DNA from: Slackia equolifaciens
Lineage (GTDB): Bacteria > Actinomycetota > Coriobacteriia > Coriobacteriales > Eggerthellaceae
DNA length: 64,000 nucleotides
Direction of reading: 5' to 3'
Assembly: GCF_003725995.1 (NCBI RefSeq)
Contig: NZ_QIBX01000005.1
Coordinates: forward strand, 1 to 64,000
The notes under the pieces were generated by a model. That model did no database searches and was not told the origin of the DNA. It was given only the letters and a program-made list of their open reading frames with translations. This document shows, piece by piece, positions 33,106 to 40,741 of the stretch. The position numbers and the translations under genes are program-made. How positions within the stretch are numbered: the stretch's first letter is position 1; each line of letters opens with the position of its first letter.

Positions 33106-33882
33106 ATGGGTAAGACGCTGGCTGAGATTCGTGCGGAGCTCCAGCATGCCGACCGCGATCAGTACGAGGCGCTTGCGCGTGCGCTTGCGGCGGACGAACG
33201 AAAAGGCGTTATCCAGGCGCTTGCTACGGCAAGGAAGCGCCTGGATGCCCAAGATGCGGAGGCGGCGCGTTCCGAGCGCATGTATTCCTTCCAACAGGAG
33301 CTTGCCGAGGGCGTGGTCGTTGGCCTTGACGAGGTGGGGCGAGGTCCGGTTGCGGGGCCCCTGGCGGTTGCGGCGGTTGTTTTGCCCGATCGACCCCACA
33401 TTTTTGGCCTCAACGACTCGAAACAGCTTACCGCGCAGCGCCGCGAATCCCTTGCCGCGACCATCAAGGAGACCGCACTTGCGTGGGCGGTAGAATACGT
33501 CGAGCCATCCGAAATAGACGAGCGTGGCATGGCGGCGTCGCTGCGACTCGCCTTCACGCGCGCGCTTGCGGCGGTTGAGGCGCAAGGCGTACGCGCCGAC
33601 GCGGTGCTTCTGGATGGCAACGCGCTTCATTTGGATCCCCGCGAGCGAAATGTGGTCAAGGGCGATAGCAAGTGCGCGTCCATTGCCGCAGCGTCGATTG
33701 TGGCGAAGGTGGAAAGGGATGCCCTGATGGACGAGTACGCAAAAACGTGGCCTGCCTATGGGTTCGACCACAATAAGGGATATGCGAGCGCGGACCACAT
33801 CGAAGTCATCAAAGCGTTGGGCACATGCCCCATCCATCGAGAGACGTTTTGCCGCGCATGGACCCAGGCAACGTTGTTCTGA
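33106..33882 (+). CDS. rnhB: Ribonuclease HII
   Basis: A 258-residue RNase HII that removes ribonucleotides from DNA. After an N-terminal helical region (about 1-68) comes the catalytic domain: GLDEVGRGPVAGPLAVAAVV holds the first acidic residues, LLDGNAL the second and SKCASIAAASIVAKVERD the family SIxAK motif. The start ATG follows GGAGGTTATC. Confidence 0.96.
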   Translation: MGKTLAEIRAELQHADRDQYEALARALAADERKGVIQALATARKRLDAQDAEAARSERMYSFQQELAEGVVVGLDEVGRGPVAGPLAVAAVVLPDRPHIFGLNDSKQLTAQRRESLAATIKETALAWAVEYVEPSEIDERGMAASLRLAFTRALAAVEAQGVRADAVLLDGNALHLDPRERNVVKGDSKCASIAAASIVAKVERDALMDEYAKTWPAYGFDHNKGYASADHIEVIKALGTCPIHRETFCRAWTQATLF

Positions 33883-33908
33883 CGGGCAGCATCATTCAAA
33901 GCCGTTGG

Positions 33909-33934
33909 AAAGCCGTGCTCTTGCGCGGCTTTTT
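33909..33934 (+). terminator. Terminator of rnhB
   Basis: AAAGCCGTGC (33909-33918) pairs with GCGCGGCTTT (33923-33932), with one wobble pair, a 4-base loop and a following T-run. Confidence 0.8.
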
Positions 33935-33959
33935 CATTTTGGGAGCCGAGCAAGAAACG

Positions 33960-34141
33960 GGCAAGGTTCGAAGGGGAGTCCGGCAAGGTTTTGCGCATGG
34001 CAAGAGGGGATGCTCCGTTAAACCGGAAGGATGCCGGGGCGGTTTTCGCAAGGTTTCAGATGGTAGTCGGCCAGAAACCTCATAATCTGCGCGGCAAAAA
34101 GCGAATTCGTGGGAAAGGGTTTGGCAAGGTTTGCAATCTAG
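33960..34141 (+). repeat. Dispersed GGCAAGGTTT element, copy C
   Basis: GGCAAGGTT occurs at 33960, 33982 and 34123, with GCAAGGTTTC at 34048. The last 61 bases (34081-34141) match the end of copy A (5667-5727) closely, including CGAATTC and AAAGGGTTTGGCAAGGTTTG. It sits between the rnhB terminator and yraN. Confidence 0.7.
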
Positions 34142-34236
34142 GCTTGTAGGCACGGAACGCGAATTCGTGGCCGGGTGCGCTTGGCCGCGAGCGCGGCGCG
34201 AAAGACCCGGCGTCGCGAAAAGAGAAAGGGGATTCC

Positions 34237-34926
34237 ATGCGAACAAACACCGGACCTACATGCCATGCAGCCTGCGAAGGGCGCCCTTCTCAGGTGTCTG
34301 CCGTCGAGGTGACCGTGCGATGCGAGCGGCAGAGGGGGTCTGTCTGCTGCGGCGAACTCGACGTGTGCGACCTCGACGAATGCGGAATCGATGAGGAGGA
34401 GTGCGTCCTGCCCGACGGGCCTTTCATTTTGGGCGGTTGCGAAGGCGAGTTCATTGGGATGTGCGATGTGGGCGAGTTTTTGGGCTTCGACCCCTTTGCC
34501 TGCGAAGAGGATGAGCGGGACGCGCAATCGGATGGGGAGGACTACGATGACCCGCGGGCGCTTTCGCCCAAGCAGCTGGGCCGTCGCGGCGAGGAGGCCG
34601 CGTGTGCGCTGCTGCGCCGTAAGGGCTACGTGATACTGGAGCGCAACTGGACCTGCCCCGCTGGCGAGGCCGACATCATCGCGCTTGATGACGGATGCAT
34701 TGTGTTCGTGGAGGTCAAAACCAGGGCCGGCATCGAGCGGGGGCTTCCCGAAGAGGCGGTTACGGCGCAAAAGCGTGCGAGATACGAGCGTATCGCCGGA
34801 TTTTTCCTGAGTCAGTACGATGGGCCGGGCGCGCGCGTGCGTTTCGATGTCATCGGGGTGCTCGCTCTGCCGCGTAGGCGAGCTCTCGCACGGCACCTGG
34901 TCAACGCCTTTGCAACGGGCGACTAG
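34237..34926 (+). CDS. YraN-family protein with acidic Cys-rich extension
   Basis: The last 120 residues are a UPF0102/YraN domain of the restriction-endonuclease-like fold (LGRRGEEAACALLRRKGY, GEADIIALDDGCIVFVEVKTR, about 113-160), whose function is unclear. Before it lies an unusual segment of about 105 residues with many Asp/Glu and about 11 Cys (VCCGELDVCDLDECGIDEEE). Typical YraN proteins are about 120 residues. The ATG follows AGAAAGGGG with good spacing, and codon use stays GC-rich, so the extension looks real. comM follows after 1 base. Confidence 0.85.
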   Translation: MRTNTGPTCHAACEGRPSQVSAVEVTVRCERQRGSVCCGELDVCDLDECGIDEEECVLPDGPFILGGCEGEFIGMCDVGEFLGFDPFACEEDERDAQSDGEDYDDPRALSPKQLGRRGEEAACALLRRKGYVILERNWTCPAGEADIIALDDGCIVFVEVKTRAGIERGLPEEAVTAQKRARYERIAGFFLSQYDGPGARVRFDVIGVLALPRRRALARHLVNAFATGD

Positions 34927-34927
34927 C

Positions 34928-36412
34928 ATGCAGGGGCGATGCATCCTTCGCTCTGCAGCGCTCGTGGGGGTGCGCGCGGTTCCTGTGGATGTGGAAGTTT
35001 CGGTGTCCAACGGCCTTCCAGGCATGTCCATCGTGGGCATGCCCGATGCGGCGGTGCGTGAGTCACAGGAGCGCGTGCGCGCCGCCATCAGGGCCTGCGG
35101 CTTCACGATGCCGGCGGATAAGGTGGTTGTGAACCTTGCGCCCAGCTCCCTTCGAAAGACGGGCTCTGGATTCGATTTGCCCATTGCCGCCGCGCTGCTA
35201 GGCGCCACGGGTCAGGCTGATGCAGAAAAGCTTGCCAGGTATCTCATGGTGGGCGAGCTCTCGCTCGAGGGGCGCGTACGGGCTGTGCGCGGCACGCTTC
35301 CATATGCGGAATGCGCGCGCAAAGAGGGACTCGATCTTGTGGTGGCGGCGGACGCGGCCGACGGCGCCTACCTCGAGGGGGTCGATCAGCTGTGCGTGAA
35401 CGCGCTCGGACAGCTGCGTGCGATGAACCTCGCGCGCCTGCGCATCGCCGAGGGCGAGCGGAAGGGAGCCGGAATCGACTTCGCCTCGGTGCGCGGCCAC
35501 GACATGGCCAAGCGCGCGCTTCAGGTTGCAGCAGCGGGCGAGCACGGCGTGCTTCTCATGGGGCCGCCGGGGTCGGGCAAGACGATGCTCGCTCGCGCGC
35601 TGCCGTCCATCCTTCCGCCGCTCGATGACGACGAGCGTATCGAAGCAGCCATGGTCCATTCGACCGTGGGCGAGCCCGTCGAATCGATCCTTTCCGGCGT
35701 GAGGCCGTTTCGAAAGGTTCACCATAGCGCCACCACCGCGGGGCTCGTGGGCGGAGGCAATCCTGTGCGTCCCGGCGAGATATCGCTCGCGCATCACGGG
35801 GTGCTGTTTCTTGACGAGCTGCCGGAGTTCAGCTCGAGCACGCTGCAGGCGCTGCGCCAGCCTATGGAGCAGGGCAGGATTCTGATTACGCGCGCCGACG
35901 GCTCGGTCGAGCTTCCGGCCAAGTTCATGCTCGTAGCGGCGGCGAATCCGTGCCCGTGCGGCTATTACGGCGACCCTTCGCGAGAGTGCACGTGCTCGGC
36001 GACGCAGGTGCAGCGCTACCAGGCGCGCATCGGCGGCCCCCTGCTCGACCGTATCGACATCCATGTGGACGTATGGCGCACAGACCCCTCTGACATCATT
36101 CGCGATGCGGCGCCGCAGACGTCCTCGCGCGAGCTGTTCGAAGGCGTGCGATCGGCGCGGGAGTTCGCCTCGTGGCGGCGCGACGTTCTGGGCGATTCGG
36201 AGCGCGACGACGCCGAGGCGCTTCTCGCATGCTGTCGCATGAGCGCATCAACGGGGCGATTGTTCGAGGCGTTGGCCCGCGATGCTCTGCTTTCGGGGAG
36301 AGGGATCACGCGCGTGCTTTCGCTCGCTAGAACCATAGCCGACATGGCTCAATGCAAAGAGGTGCACGAGGAGCATGTGCTCGAGGCTATGGGGCTGCGT
36401 CTGAGAAGGTAG
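34928..36412 (+). CDS. comM: ComM/YifB AAA+ ATPase
   Basis: A 494-residue Mg-chelatase-like ATPase. The N-terminal ChlI-like domain (about 1-170) is followed by the AAA+ core with Walker A GPPGSGKTM near 215 and Walker B VLFLDELPEF near 295, zinc-like cysteines CPCGYYGDPSRECTC and a C-terminal helical lid. In Vibrio and others ComM is a helicase that promotes branch migration in natural transformation. The adjacent dprA fits that role. Confidence 0.93.
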   Translation: MQGRCILRSAALVGVRAVPVDVEVSVSNGLPGMSIVGMPDAAVRESQERVRAAIRACGFTMPADKVVVNLAPSSLRKTGSGFDLPIAAALLGATGQADAEKLARYLMVGELSLEGRVRAVRGTLPYAECARKEGLDLVVAADAADGAYLEGVDQLCVNALGQLRAMNLARLRIAEGERKGAGIDFASVRGHDMAKRALQVAAAGEHGVLLMGPPGSGKTMLARALPSILPPLDDDERIEAAMVHSTVGEPVESILSGVRPFRKVHHSATTAGLVGGGNPVRPGEISLAHHGVLFLDELPEFSSSTLQALRQPMEQGRILITRADGSVELPAKFMLVAAANPCPCGYYGDPSRECTCSATQVQRYQARIGGPLLDRIDIHVDVWRTDPSDIIRDAAPQTSSRELFEGVRSAREFASWRRDVLGDSERDDAEALLACCRMSASTGRLFEALARDALLSGRGITRVLSLARTIADMAQCKEVHEEHVLEAMGLRLRR

Positions 36413-36550
36413 GCTCGGTGGGCCTGGAGCGCGGCGGATCTCCGCTTCTGCGAAAGCTCCGGCGCATTCGATGGGTCCGGTGGGCCTGGAGCGCGGGCTT
36501 GCGTGCGGCCGAAGGCGCTCTGCCGCGTCTGCGGCGAACTTTGCGAGCGA

Positions 36551-37555
36551 ATGGCGCAGATCAGGGGGCAAACCTATGCAGCACGAATCGAAGGAGCGGT
36601 GTCGAAGGGAGTTGACGGCGTTATGGGCGAGAGGCCGCATGCGGGCGTGCGCGGCGCACGATGGGAGATAGCGCGAGGGTCGGAGGGGTATCCCGCGGCC
36701 TTGGAGGCGATACCACGCCCGCCCGATACGCTCTATGGCGTGGGCGATCTCGACGCTCTCACGGAAGGGCTTTCGGTGGTGGGCGCCAGACGGGCGACGC
36801 CTTACGGCAGGAACGCTGCGAAGCTCTTTGCCGGGATGGCGGCAAAGCGTGGAATTACGGTGATATCCGGCGGGGCTTTGGGCTGCGATTCATGCGCCCA
36901 TGAGGCCGCTCTTTCGGCTGGCGGCAAAACGGTGGCGTTTCTCGGGGGAGGCTGCAATCGGCCGTATCCCGTGCGTAACGTCGGCCTGTTCCAGCGCATC
37001 GTGGATGCGGGCGGCGCGGTGGTGTCGGAGCATCCGTGGGATTTCCCTCCGGTGGGCTACACGTTTCGCGAGCGGAACAGGCTGATAGCGGGCCTGGGGC
37101 GCGCAACGCTCATCGTGGAGGCGGGGCTTCCCAGCGGCACGTTCTCGACCGCCGACGAGGCGCTTGCCGCCAATCGCGACGTGCTCGCTGTGCCGGGCTC
37201 CATTTTCTCCCCTACATCGCGCGGGGCGAACGCGCTCATCTCGCAAGGGGCGTATCCCGTGGTGGACGAGGCGTCGTTTTCGGAGCTGCTGGACAGGCTG
37301 TTTCCCGAGACGCGCACGGGCCAGCTCGCTTTCGAAATGCCGCAGGAGCACGACGACCCCATGCTTGCTGCGTTGGCGGCCGATCCGCTTCGTCTGGAGC
37401 AGATGGTGGAAATGTTTGCCGACGACGAAGAGGATCGCGTGGCTGCCATAAGCAGGCTGATGACGCGCATCGTGCGGCTTGAGGGCGAGGGCGTCATCGA
37501 ACGGTTCCCCGACGGGCGTTTCGGGGTGACGAAGATGCGACCGACTCGCGCCTAA
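36551..37555 (+). CDS. dprA: DNA processing protein DprA
   Basis: A protein of about 334 residues that loads RecA onto incoming single-stranded DNA. The Rossmann-fold core is clear: GLSVVGARRATPYG, ISGGALGCDSCAHEAAL, FLGGGCNRPYP and SGTFSTADEALAANRDVLAVPG. A winged-helix-like C-terminus follows (about 280-330). The start is uncertain: ATG 36551 has no ribosome site and ATG 36623 has GAAGGGAG upstream. Compared with most DprA proteins, the N-terminal SAM domain is short or missing. Its stop codon is the first base triplet of a tandem repeat. Confidence 0.92.
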   Translation: MAQIRGQTYAARIEGAVSKGVDGVMGERPHAGVRGARWEIARGSEGYPAALEAIPRPPDTLYGVGDLDALTEGLSVVGARRATPYGRNAAKLFAGMAAKRGITVISGGALGCDSCAHEAALSAGGKTVAFLGGGCNRPYPVRNVGLFQRIVDAGGAVVSEHPWDFPPVGYTFRERNRLIAGLGRATLIVEAGLPSGTFSTADEALAANRDVLAVPGSIFSPTSRGANALISQGAYPVVDEASFSELLDRLFPETRTGQLAFEMPQEHDDPMLAALAADPLRLEQMVEMFADDEEDRVAAISRLMTRIVRLEGEGVIERFPDGRFGVTKMRPTRA

Positions 37556-37770
37556 GCCTTCTTAGGGACGTGGGACAAAACGGGGCTCGCCCCCGTTTCC
37601 TCAGGTGCTAAGCCCCTTTGGCCGTGGGGCATAGCCGGGGCTTGGCCCTTTTGCTACGTCGGGTGTTAAGCCCCCTAGGGGCGTGGGGGGTAAAGGCGTA
37701 GGGATTGATCCTGCGTTTTGCGGACGCTAAGCCTCTTGGGCGTGGGGCAAAACGGACGAACCTTTAATTT
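37553..37770 (+). repeat. Degenerate tandem array after dprA
   Basis: Four diverged units start with TAAGCC at 37553, 37609, 37667 and 37728 (spacing 56, 58 and 61). Each has a GGGxCGTGGGG block, and the first three continue with a GC-rich hairpin and a T-run, for example CGGGG (37581 region) against CCCCCG before TTT. It looks like tandem copies of one terminator. Confidence 0.65.
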
Positions 37771-37881
37771 TTGGACAAGTTTTCAGGCTGGCCGGGAACG
37801 GAACAGGGTTTTTCGGCGGATTAGCATCGGGATCGGGCCTAATGATGCCGTCCAGCCCTGTTCTCATCGTTGTGCCGCGGC

Positions 37882-37909
37882 GTTGCACCAGGAAGAACCC
37901 TGGTGCAAC
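37882..37909 (+). other. Perfect 11-bp hairpin
   Basis: GTTGCACCAGG (37882-37892) and CCTGGTGCAAC (37899-37909) enclose a 6-base loop AAGAAC; TTTC follows. It could be a terminator or part of a small RNA. It stands between the two repeat arrays in the dprA-trmFO gap. Confidence 0.6.
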
Positions 37910-38037
37910 TTTCTGAGAGGTGTTTGATGACGCTTTCGCGCTCGGCTAACCTGTCGATTTGTCCAAAAAACGCGGTCTCTTTCGCAATCGGATGCTTGCG
38001 GCGCGCGGGAATGCGCTACAGGACGTGTGCCACGCGG

Positions 38038-38189
38038 CATGTTGGATGTCGCGTGAAGGTGAGCAAGCCGAGCGACACCCTGTAGGTCATGTGGAGGTAT
38101 ACAAGGCGAATGAGATTCCGGGTGTCGCATGGTGGCGTGCGATCCGAACGGCATTCTGGAGGTCGCGTGGCGGTATGTGGGGCGCACCT
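38038..38189 (+). repeat. 38-bp tandem repeat, four units
   Basis: Four units begin at 38038, 38076, 38114 and 38152, exactly 38 bases apart. The first 18 bases of the consensus are CATTCTGGAGGTCGCGTG, followed by GAGGTATGCAAGCCGAACGA. Units agree with the consensus at roughly two thirds or more of positions. The array ends 45 bases before the trmFO start. Confidence 0.75.
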
Positions 38190-38221
38190 GTGCGAGGCGG
38201 CGCGCGCCGGGGTGCGTGTGG

Positions 38222-38227
38222 TAAGCT
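38222..38227 (+). promoter_or_regulatory. Candidate -10 box of a leaderless trmFO
   Basis: TAAGCT lies 7 bases before the trmFO ATG, which has no Shine-Dalgarno. The spacing fits leaderless transcription. No -35 box is evident. Confidence 0.35.
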
Positions 38228-38234
38228 TTCGCGC

Positions 38235-39581
38235 ATGGAAAAGACTGTGAACATCATCGGAGCCGGCCTGGCCGGCAGCGAAGCGGCGCTGCAGCTCGCC
38301 TCGCGCGGCGTGCGGGTGCGTCTGATGGAGATGCGCCCTGCCACATCGACGCCTGTGCATCATACGGACGAGTGCGCCGAGCTTGTGTGCTCGAACTCGT
38401 TCAAAAGCACCAAGCCCGAAAGCGCGGCGGGCATGCTCAAAGCCGAACTCTCCTCATTGGGGTCCAGGCTGATCGACGCGGCGTGGGAGAACAAGGTCGA
38501 TGCCGGGGGCGCGTTGGCGGTCGACCGCGACGGGTTCTCCCGGCGCGTGACGGAGCTTGTGCGTGGAAACGAGCTCATCGATTATCGCGTGGAGGAGGTG
38601 ACCGATCCGTTCGCGTACGAGGCGGACGCCACGATCATCGCCTCGGGGCCTCTTACATCCGATGCGCTCGCTGCCTGGCTTGCTCGCACGACGGGGGAGG
38701 AGAGCTTGGCGTTCTTCGACGCCGCCGCTCCTATCGTCGCGGCCGATTCGCTCGACATGGACGTGCTGTTTCGGCAGTCGCGCTATGAGCAGGACGCACC
38801 GGGCGATTACCTGAACGCGCCGTTTTCCAAGGAGTCCTACGATGCTTTCATCGAGGAGCTCTTGGCGGCCCAGCGCGTTATTGCGAAGGATTTCGAGACG
38901 AAGGACCTATTCCAGGCCTGCCAGCCTATAGAAGAGATCGCCCGCAAGGGGCACGACGCTCCGCGCTTCGGAACGTGCAAACCTGTGGGGCTGGTTGACC
39001 CTGCGACCGGGCGCAGGCCGTGGGCGGCTGTTCAGCTGCGCGCCGAGAACGCGGAGCGGACCGCGTACAACCTGGTGGGCTTTCAGACTAATCTGACGTT
39101 TCCCGAGCAGCGGCGTGTGTTCCGCATGATTCCCGGCCTTGAGAACGCGGAGTTCGCCCGCTATGGCGTGATGCATCGCAACACGTTCATCGATGCGCCG
39201 CGTCTTCTTGGGCGCGATATGCGCTTGGCGCCCGAGAGATGCGCGGGACACGACGTGTACATTGCCGGCCAGCTTTCGGGAACAGAGGGATATTGCGAGG
39301 CGATCATGTCGGGGCTCGTGGCCGCGCTGAACGCATTCGCTCGCCTGACCGCGCGCGAATTGCCGCGTCTGCCGCGTGAGACGGCATTCGGCGCGCTTCT
39401 TGACTACGCGACCGACCCCGCCACCCAGGGCTATCAGCCCATGCATGTGAACTTCGGCATCATGCCGCCGCTGCCCGAACGCGTTCGCAACAAGCAGCAG
39501 CGCTATGCCGCCTATGCCGCGCGAGGATTTGCCGCCATGGAGGGCTATGTAGCCGATCTGCGCGTACGGGGAATCCTGTAG
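38235..39581 (+). CDS. trmFO: Folate-dependent tRNA m5U54 methyltransferase TrmFO
   Basis: A 448-residue FAD protein (formerly Gid) that methylates U54 in the T-loop of tRNA with methylene-THF. FAD-binding GAGLAGSEAALQLA is at the N-terminus; CSNSFKS and HRNTFIDAPRLL and GQLSGTEGYCE are family signatures. The upstream open frame back to 37959 runs through repeats and is not coding. xerC follows 9 bases later, the usual dprA-trmFO-xerC order. Confidence 0.96.
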   Translation: MEKTVNIIGAGLAGSEAALQLASRGVRVRLMEMRPATSTPVHHTDECAELVCSNSFKSTKPESAAGMLKAELSSLGSRLIDAAWENKVDAGGALAVDRDGFSRRVTELVRGNELIDYRVEEVTDPFAYEADATIIASGPLTSDALAAWLARTTGEESLAFFDAAAPIVAADSLDMDVLFRQSRYEQDAPGDYLNAPFSKESYDAFIEELLAAQRVIAKDFETKDLFQACQPIEEIARKGHDAPRFGTCKPVGLVDPATGRRPWAAVQLRAENAERTAYNLVGFQTNLTFPEQRRVFRMIPGLENAEFARYGVMHRNTFIDAPRLLGRDMRLAPERCAGHDVYIAGQLSGTEGYCEAIMSGLVAALNAFARLTARELPRLPRETAFGALLDYATDPATQGYQPMHVNFGIMPPLPERVRNKQQRYAAYAARGFAAMEGYVADLRVRGIL

Positions 39582-39590
39582 GAGGTTGTC

Positions 39591-40583
39591 GTGTCCGAGG
39601 GTCGAGCGAAGGGGGATGCAGGCGAGCTCAGCCGAGGGAGCGCGTCGGAGGGAGCTGCCGGCGAGCTGCCTAGGGGCGCGACCATCGACGCTGCGTACGA
39701 GGCGCTCGTCGACGCCTTCTGCACGTCGCTTGTGCAGGAGCGCAACCTCTCCTCCCATACCGCGCGCAACTATCGTATCGACCTTGCGGATTTCGGGCGT
39801 TGGGCGGCGCGCTGCGGCGTTTCTCCGCTCGCCGCGAGCCATCGTCACGTGCGCATGTACCTCGCCAACCTCGATCGCGCGCAGTATTCGCGTCGCACCG
39901 TGAATCGAAGGCTTTCGGCCCTGCGCACGTTCTTTCGCTGGCTGATCGTTCACGGGTATGCGGAAAGCGATCCGGTGAGTGCGCTTTCGGGGCCCAAGAC
40001 GGCAAAGAGCCTGCCCCATGCCATCCCCGCAGCGCAGATGGACGCGCTGCTCTCGGCGTGGGAGGGCGACGCCACGCCGACCGGCATGCGCAATCGCGCG
40101 CTGCTCGAGTTTCTCTACGCGTGCGGAGCTCGCGTTTCTGAGGCTTCTGGCCTGCTCGTGCGCGATGTGTCCTTCGAGTCGCGCCTGGCGAAGATCTTCG
40201 GCAAGGGCGGCAAGGAGCGCATCGTTCCTCTGCATGATGCGGCGGTCGAGGCGATGGAGACGTACGCGATAAAAGCGCGCCCCTCACTGCTCTCCGGTGC
40301 GGAATGCCCCTATTTTTTCGTATCGTCCCGCGGGGCCAAGATGAGTACCGACTCCATGCGACGCGTGTTCAAGAGGAGCCTCGTCATGGCCGGAATCGAC
40401 GAGGCATACACTCCGCACGACATGCGCCACTCCTTCGCGACTGACCTCGTGGAGGGCGGCGCCGACCTGCGCAGCGTGCAGGAGCTTCTGGGTCATGCGA
40501 GCCTTTCCACCACGCAGGTGTATACGCATCTGTCCGTCGCGCACCTCAAAGAGGCCCGCCGGCGCGCTCATCCTCGCGGATAG
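39591..40583 (+). CDS. xerC: Tyrosine recombinase XerC-like
   Basis: A 330-residue site-specific recombinase. A 30-residue variable N-terminus precedes the SAM-like core-binding domain (about 35-125) and the catalytic domain, which has the full set R181, K208, H276, R279, H302 and nucleophile Y311 (PHDMRHSFAT, GHASLSTTQVYTH). Its place after trmFO suggests the chromosome-dimer resolving XerC rather than a phage integrase. The start is GTG at 39591 with AGGAGG upstream. Confidence 0.93.
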   Translation: MSEGRAKGDAGELSRGSASEGAAGELPRGATIDAAYEALVDAFCTSLVQERNLSSHTARNYRIDLADFGRWAARCGVSPLAASHRHVRMYLANLDRAQYSRRTVNRRLSALRTFFRWLIVHGYAESDPVSALSGPKTAKSLPHAIPAAQMDALLSAWEGDATPTGMRNRALLEFLYACGARVSEASGLLVRDVSFESRLAKIFGKGGKERIVPLHDAAVEAMETYAIKARPSLLSGAECPYFFVSSRGAKMSTDSMRRVFKRSLVMAGIDEAYTPHDMRHSFATDLVEGGADLRSVQELLGHASLSTTQVYTHLSVAHLKEARRRAHPRG

Positions 40584-40729
40584 GCGGCAACGCCTGCTCA
40601 GCCGATACGCCTGCGCCATCCGCGGGCTTTCGAGCGCGGGGCTTCGTTTCCGGGTCTTTTCCATGCGTCTATCGTGTCCTTTGCATCGAGTACGTCGCGT
40701 GGGGTATGGCGCATGCGGTCTCCATCGGA

Positions 40730-40735
40730 TAGAGT
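40730..40735 (+). promoter_or_regulatory. Candidate -10 box of a leaderless kinase gene
   Basis: TAGAGT lies 6 bases before the ATG at 40742. There is no Shine-Dalgarno, so the transcript may start at the ATG. Confidence 0.4.
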
Positions 40736-40741
40736 GGCCAT

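Noticed and set aside
38038-38189. A CRISPR array before trmFO
   Set aside because: The units are contiguous and diverged, with no unique spacers between identical repeats, and no cas genes are nearby.
37959-38234. A longer N-terminus for TrmFO
   Set aside because: The open frame extends upstream only through the tandem repeat; the FAD motif and family N-terminus begin at 38235.
39591-40583. A phage or island integrase
   Set aside because: All catalytic residues fit the housekeeping XerC family, the gene follows trmFO as usual, and no att sites or phage genes are nearby.
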